A DNA stretch of 64,000 nt from Biomphalaria glabrata (Eukaryota > Mollusca > Gastropoda > Planorbidae). This document shows positions 60,286-64,000 of the stretch, in pieces. The first letter of the stretch is position 1; every line of letters begins with the position of its first letter. Under the pieces are notes generated by a model. It did not search any database. It was not told the DNA's origin and was given only the letters and a program-made list of their open reading frames with translations. The stretch spans positions 44,016,699-44,080,698 of the forward strand of contig NC_074718.1 in assembly GCF_947242115.1 (NCBI RefSeq), in the 5' to 3' direction. Position numbers and translations under genes: made by a program.

Positions 60286-60482
60286 TCACAAAGCTTTTAA
60301 TCTCTCGAGAAGTTTCTCTGCCTCTGACTCTTCCTCCTTCATTTTCCTACTGTTCCTATTGTTTTTTTCCGTGATGGTTGAATCGTTGACTCTTGAATCA
60401 GCAAAATCTATCTCCCTGACAACTGAGCCATCTAGGAGATTCTGTCTAGACCTTGTTCTTGTTAGCTGAGCCCTCCTTTCAG
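60286..60482 (-). CDS. Last coding exon of an unrecognised protein
   Basis: The acceptor TTTTCCTGACAG precedes 60482 (phase 1) and the exon runs 65 codons to TGA at 60286-60288. The peptide is basic then charged: ERRAQLTRTRSRQNLLDG, SVVREIDFADSRVNDS, KMKEEESEAEKLLERLKAL. The end would form a short amphipathic helix or coiled coil. The family was not recognised. Upstream exons must be further right on the minus strand; none was identified to 64000. Codon order and the clean acceptor support it being real. Confidence 0.6.
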
Positions 60483-61984
60483 CTGTCAGGAAAACAACAG
60501 AAAAAGTTGAAACAAGCTGCGCTACACATTCATCTAGGTCACTAAAGAAGACACATAGGATTCTAAATAGAAAAACACTGAGCTGATTTTTAAACTTTAA
60601 AATTGGTTTAAGCTGAGAGTGGACTTTCCTAAAATTCAATCAACAAATAAGTGAGGATCTCTCTAGTTTAAGTTATAGAAGCTAAAAATGTTGGAAAGAT
60701 TAGTAAATAAAGGTAAAAAAAAAATACTTTCTCATAATGACTAAAAAAAAATTGTTGAATTCTGTAAAAAAAAAATAATAATAAAATACATTTTAAAAAT
60801 GGTTTGAACACAAATTAAAAACTATCCCTAACCTGTGAAAGTTTTTGAAAAGAAAATGACAAGATACTAAGGAATATTTAATGTGAATTGGTTTCAAAAT
60901 AATAAGGGTTAGTGCTTAGTTTTTTTAAAATTTAAAGTAAATTTTTATTTTGACATCTACACAAAAATATTATTAAACTTCTGTAATAAATTCTCTTTCA
61001 ATCCAAATGACTTAAAAGAACACTTCATTACTACCAAAGTTATTGAAAGAAAAGTGTAACACTAAACTAAGTATAAGTAATAAGAATTGTCATCAGTCTG
61101 ACCAAAGAGTATACAAATCAAAAGGGTTTTATACATATTTTCTAATGTCTGAACACAAGAACCAGTATAATTTTGTAGGAAACAGGCCAAATCTGAAAAC
61201 CCATATTATATATATAAATCATGCATGCACCAAGAAGCTAAAGAAAAAAAAACATGGCAAATTATAATAAATGACACACATCTCACACCGCCCAACAGAG
61301 AATAAAGAAAAAAAGACATAGTCCTACTCATTGTCACTTGGTATTTGGTGTGTTTAAGCATGATACTAAAATAAAAAGTACTGCGTTAAACACACACACA
61401 TAAAGTGTTTCATGTTTGATATTTAAAAAGTAAAACTAGACATTCAGAGAAGAGTTCTACTGAAAACCAATATCTCCTTCTCAAACACACTGAAACTGAG
61501 CCATGCTAATAGGGTGAAAACATAAATGAAAAGATGTCAAGCCCCAAACTGAGCCAAACTATAATGTCAAGCAGATTTACTCGTAATTAGCTAGCAACGA
61601 TCTTCCTGCACTTCCTGGAGCTGTCAGTGTGCACGAGAGAAGAACAAAAAAAAATACAAGTAGATAGCAATCAATCTAGTCAGTTTCTATTGAAAGTATT
61701 GTTGTTTTATGATACTACAATAATTTTACTGCGTAATCCTATCAAAATAATAATTAAATTGTACTCTTTTTTTTATTTAGCTTATGCATTATCTGAACCC
61801 TACATCAGTTACTGTTTCTTTTCAATGTTAAACAGCAACAATGCAGTTTCCCTTGCTATTGATAAATTGAATGTACTGTAAGTCTTATTGTCAAGATTCA
61901 GTTTCATCCTTTATTTTTGCATCAATAGTTCTGTTGCCCCATGAAGCTTGCATCTATCCTTTTCCTAAATTTTGATTATTTTTA

Positions 61985-62062
61985 ACTCTTTCACACCTAA
62001 CAGACAATACCAACGTTGATTCCAACAGAATGTGGTAAATAATTATGGACAGTAAGAGTTTT
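61985..62062. mobile_element. Palindromic MITE (copy 2)
   Basis: TTAACTCTTTCACACCTAAC at the left, AACGTTGATTCCAACAGAAT in the core and GTAAGAGTTTTAA at the right match 54554-54638. The arms have diverged. Confidence 0.65.
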
Positions 62063-62255
62063 AAAAAATTAAGGTTCAAGAAAAAATATTCAAGATGGTA
62101 CACTAGGCACCATAGGTAAAGTTATAGAGACATGCTTCAATCACACACAAACTATAATACCAATGTTACTAAACAGGTACACCATTTGAGTGAGGTCAAA
62201 TAGAGATCTAATCCATTAACATTTGAATATGTTTCTGTTTGTTTTATAGAGTCAG

Positions 62256-62352
62256 AAAACTTGTCAGTGTATCAAGGATTGGCCTCTTTAGTCACACAAG
62301 AAGTTGCAAAGGGAAAAGACCGTCTCTCGAGATGTAAAATGCCACAGAATGC
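62256..62352 (+). mobile_element. LINE C-terminal scrap
   Basis: GTGTATCAAGGATTGGCCTC, then GTCACACAAGAAGTTGCAAA and AAAATGCCACAGAAT, equal the reverse complement of 46606-46695 except for a short indel. One frame reads SRIGLFSHTRSCKGKD. Confidence 0.8.
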
Positions 62353-63539
62353 CTTTCGTTCATATTATTCAATGTGTGTGAAGTTAAGAAACCCTTGCAA
62401 TGGTAAGGTGAATATTGTCAAATAGAATTCACCTTCAAACAAGTTTTACGTGGATGATGTTTAACATATAATAATATTGCTTACTGTGTAATTTCATAAC
62501 TACAAGCAACAATACTTAAAATTCCAGTTCATCTTAGAAGATGAACAATAGATTACGTAACCCTTTAAAAAAAACGTGGACATTTTAATGAATTTAACCC
62601 TTATAATTTTACATGACTACATAGGACTTATTATAAAACTATAAAGAAAAAAGAAAATAGATTTTTTTTTAAATTGTTAATGCACTAAAAAAAAGGGAAT
62701 AAATTTTTCTTAACTTTCGTAAATTTCAATCATCTTTATAAGTGAATTCAAATATGAATCTTTATTTAACTTTTTTGTTTCAAGTATAAAATTAACACCA
62801 TCAAAAAAATAAATGTTGGTCTGTTCTCACAAATAATTAACTACTAATGCAGTTTTATCAATCACAAGAATTTTATACGTAACTACCTATTTAAAAAAAA
62901 AATCCCTCTTATTAATGATTGGCAGAAATGTTGGAACTTTTTTTGGTCATGACTTGTGCTAATATATTTTATGACTAACAAAAATAGTTTGGAAAATATG
63001 AGTAAACAAATCCAAGCCCTCCATCCTGACTGTGTTTTTTTTAATCTATAGATAGATTGACTGAAGCGATTAGATAGATCTAGTATTGAAAAGATATTTT
63101 ATATGTTAATTCTTACACAAGGTAAGTAGGTATAAAGTCTCATATTCTCATAAAAGATATGTCTAACTATCTCATGCAATATACATATTATACAAGATAT
63201 GTATAATACAAGATATGTTTCATACATGAAGTTTGCAAGATGAAACTTGGTTATTTTAGTGTAATGCATATTCAATGTACTTTTCATTCTGTCATAGATG
63301 AAATTAGCCAGTTAGTATGCTGAGTCTTTTATATAAATAGTCTGTTGTATACAATGTATAAATAGGTGGAGACTATGAGAATGATTCTAGAGTACAAAAT
63401 CATGATAATGCCAGCAGTAGTGAGTGAGATCTAATGACCGTATACTTGGGTTATGTTCTAAGTGTCAGGAGTAAAGATCCTAATGAAAGCAAACTGAGTG
63501 CATTGACTTCATACCTCCAGTGGCTGCAGTGGAAAGAAA

Positions 63540-63870
63540 ACATACAATATGTAGCTCACAAACAATGTAGCACACATACAATGTAGCTCTCAAACAATGT
63601 AGCACACATACAATGTAGCTCTCAAACAATGTAGCACACATACAATGTAGCTCTCAAACAATGTAGCACTCATACAATGTAGCTCTCAAACAATGTAGCA
63701 CACATACAATGTAGCTCTCAAACAATGTAGCACACATACAATGTAGCTCTCAAACAATGTAGCACACATACAATGTAGCTCTCAAACAATGTAGCACACA
63801 TACAATGTAGCTCTCAAACAATGTAGCACTCATACAATGTAGCTCTCAAACAATGTAGCACTCATACAGT
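63540..63870 (+). repeat. 32-bp minisatellite, about 10 copies
   Basis: Unit ACAATGTAGCTCTCAAACAA followed by TGTAGCACACAT, itself two related 16-mers (ACAATGTAGC...). Copies are almost uniform; a few carry CACTCAT in place of CACACAT. Confidence 0.95.
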
Positions 63871-64000
63871 ATTCAAAGAAATAGCAACATGCGACTGGGC
63901 AACAATTTTACGGCAACAAAAAGCTAATCAACTGTTACACGGAACAGGAAGTTACAAATGTGGGAAAATAAACATCATGACTAATGAATAAATAGAAGAG

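Larger units (their letters stand above)
60490..63530. other. Probable intron of the minus-strand gene
   Basis: AT-rich with homopolymers. Contains the small MITE at 61985 and the LINE scrap at 62256. No further confident exon; one weak candidate at 61573-61620 is described in the findings. Confidence 0.4.

Noticed and set aside
63540-63870. CRISPR-like array
   Set aside because: Units are contiguous with no unique spacers; it is a minisatellite in an animal genome.

Overview
The window is invertebrate nuclear DNA, most likely from a heterobranch (pulmonate) freshwater snail such as a planorbid. It is AT-rich and intron-rich, with GT-AG introns from about 150 bp to over 5 kb. The coding exons are animal genes, and the spacer is packed with tRNA-derived SINEs, truncated LINE 3' ends and small terminal-inverted-repeat (TIR) transposons. 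The organism call is an inference from gene structure and repeat style, because no database search was possible. All gene models were spliced by hand, and the phases agree across every intron.

Layout from left to right. (1) 2104-8521, plus strand: the C-terminal two thirds of a LAT-type SLC7 amino-acid transporter; its 5' exons lie outside the window. (2) 8.8-20.1 kb: gene-poor spacer with SINEs, LINE fragments, a hAT MITE inserted in a SINE, a palindromic MITE and a 44-bp minisatellite. (3) 20123-34245, plus strand: a CPVL-like serine carboxypeptidase in 12 recognised exons. Its first intron holds a 2.3-kb TIR element and a LINE split by a hAT MITE. (4) 38645-45418, minus strand, convergent with the carboxypeptidase: a complete iduronate-2-sulfatase gene in 8 exons, 644 aa, with signal peptide and the CxPSR formylglycine motif. 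(5) 49022-55124, plus strand, divergent from the sulfatase: a complete RRP8 nucleolar methyltransferase gene in 6 coding exons, 649 aa. (6) 55.8-64 kb, minus strand: the last coding exon, the long 3' UTR and upstream introns of an unrecognised gene.

The genes do not form a pathway: they are a plasma-membrane transporter, a secreted or lysosomal peptidase, a lysosomal sulfatase and a nucleolar enzyme. The most distinctive theme is local tandem duplication that copies or borders splice sites. A 63-bp in-frame duplication spans the carboxypeptidase exon 7 donor. A 160-bp triplication carries the RRP8 exon 2 acceptor. A partial copy of the RRP8 exon 4 start sits in the intron before it. A minisatellite abuts the sulfatase exon 7 donor, and a SINE supplies pyrimidine-tract sequence at the sulfatase exon 8 acceptor. 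The carboxypeptidase keeps its Ser-Asp-His triad but departs from the family in three active-site motifs. No CRISPR array, operon, rRNA or convincing functional tRNA gene was seen, and nothing supports a wholly new biological system.
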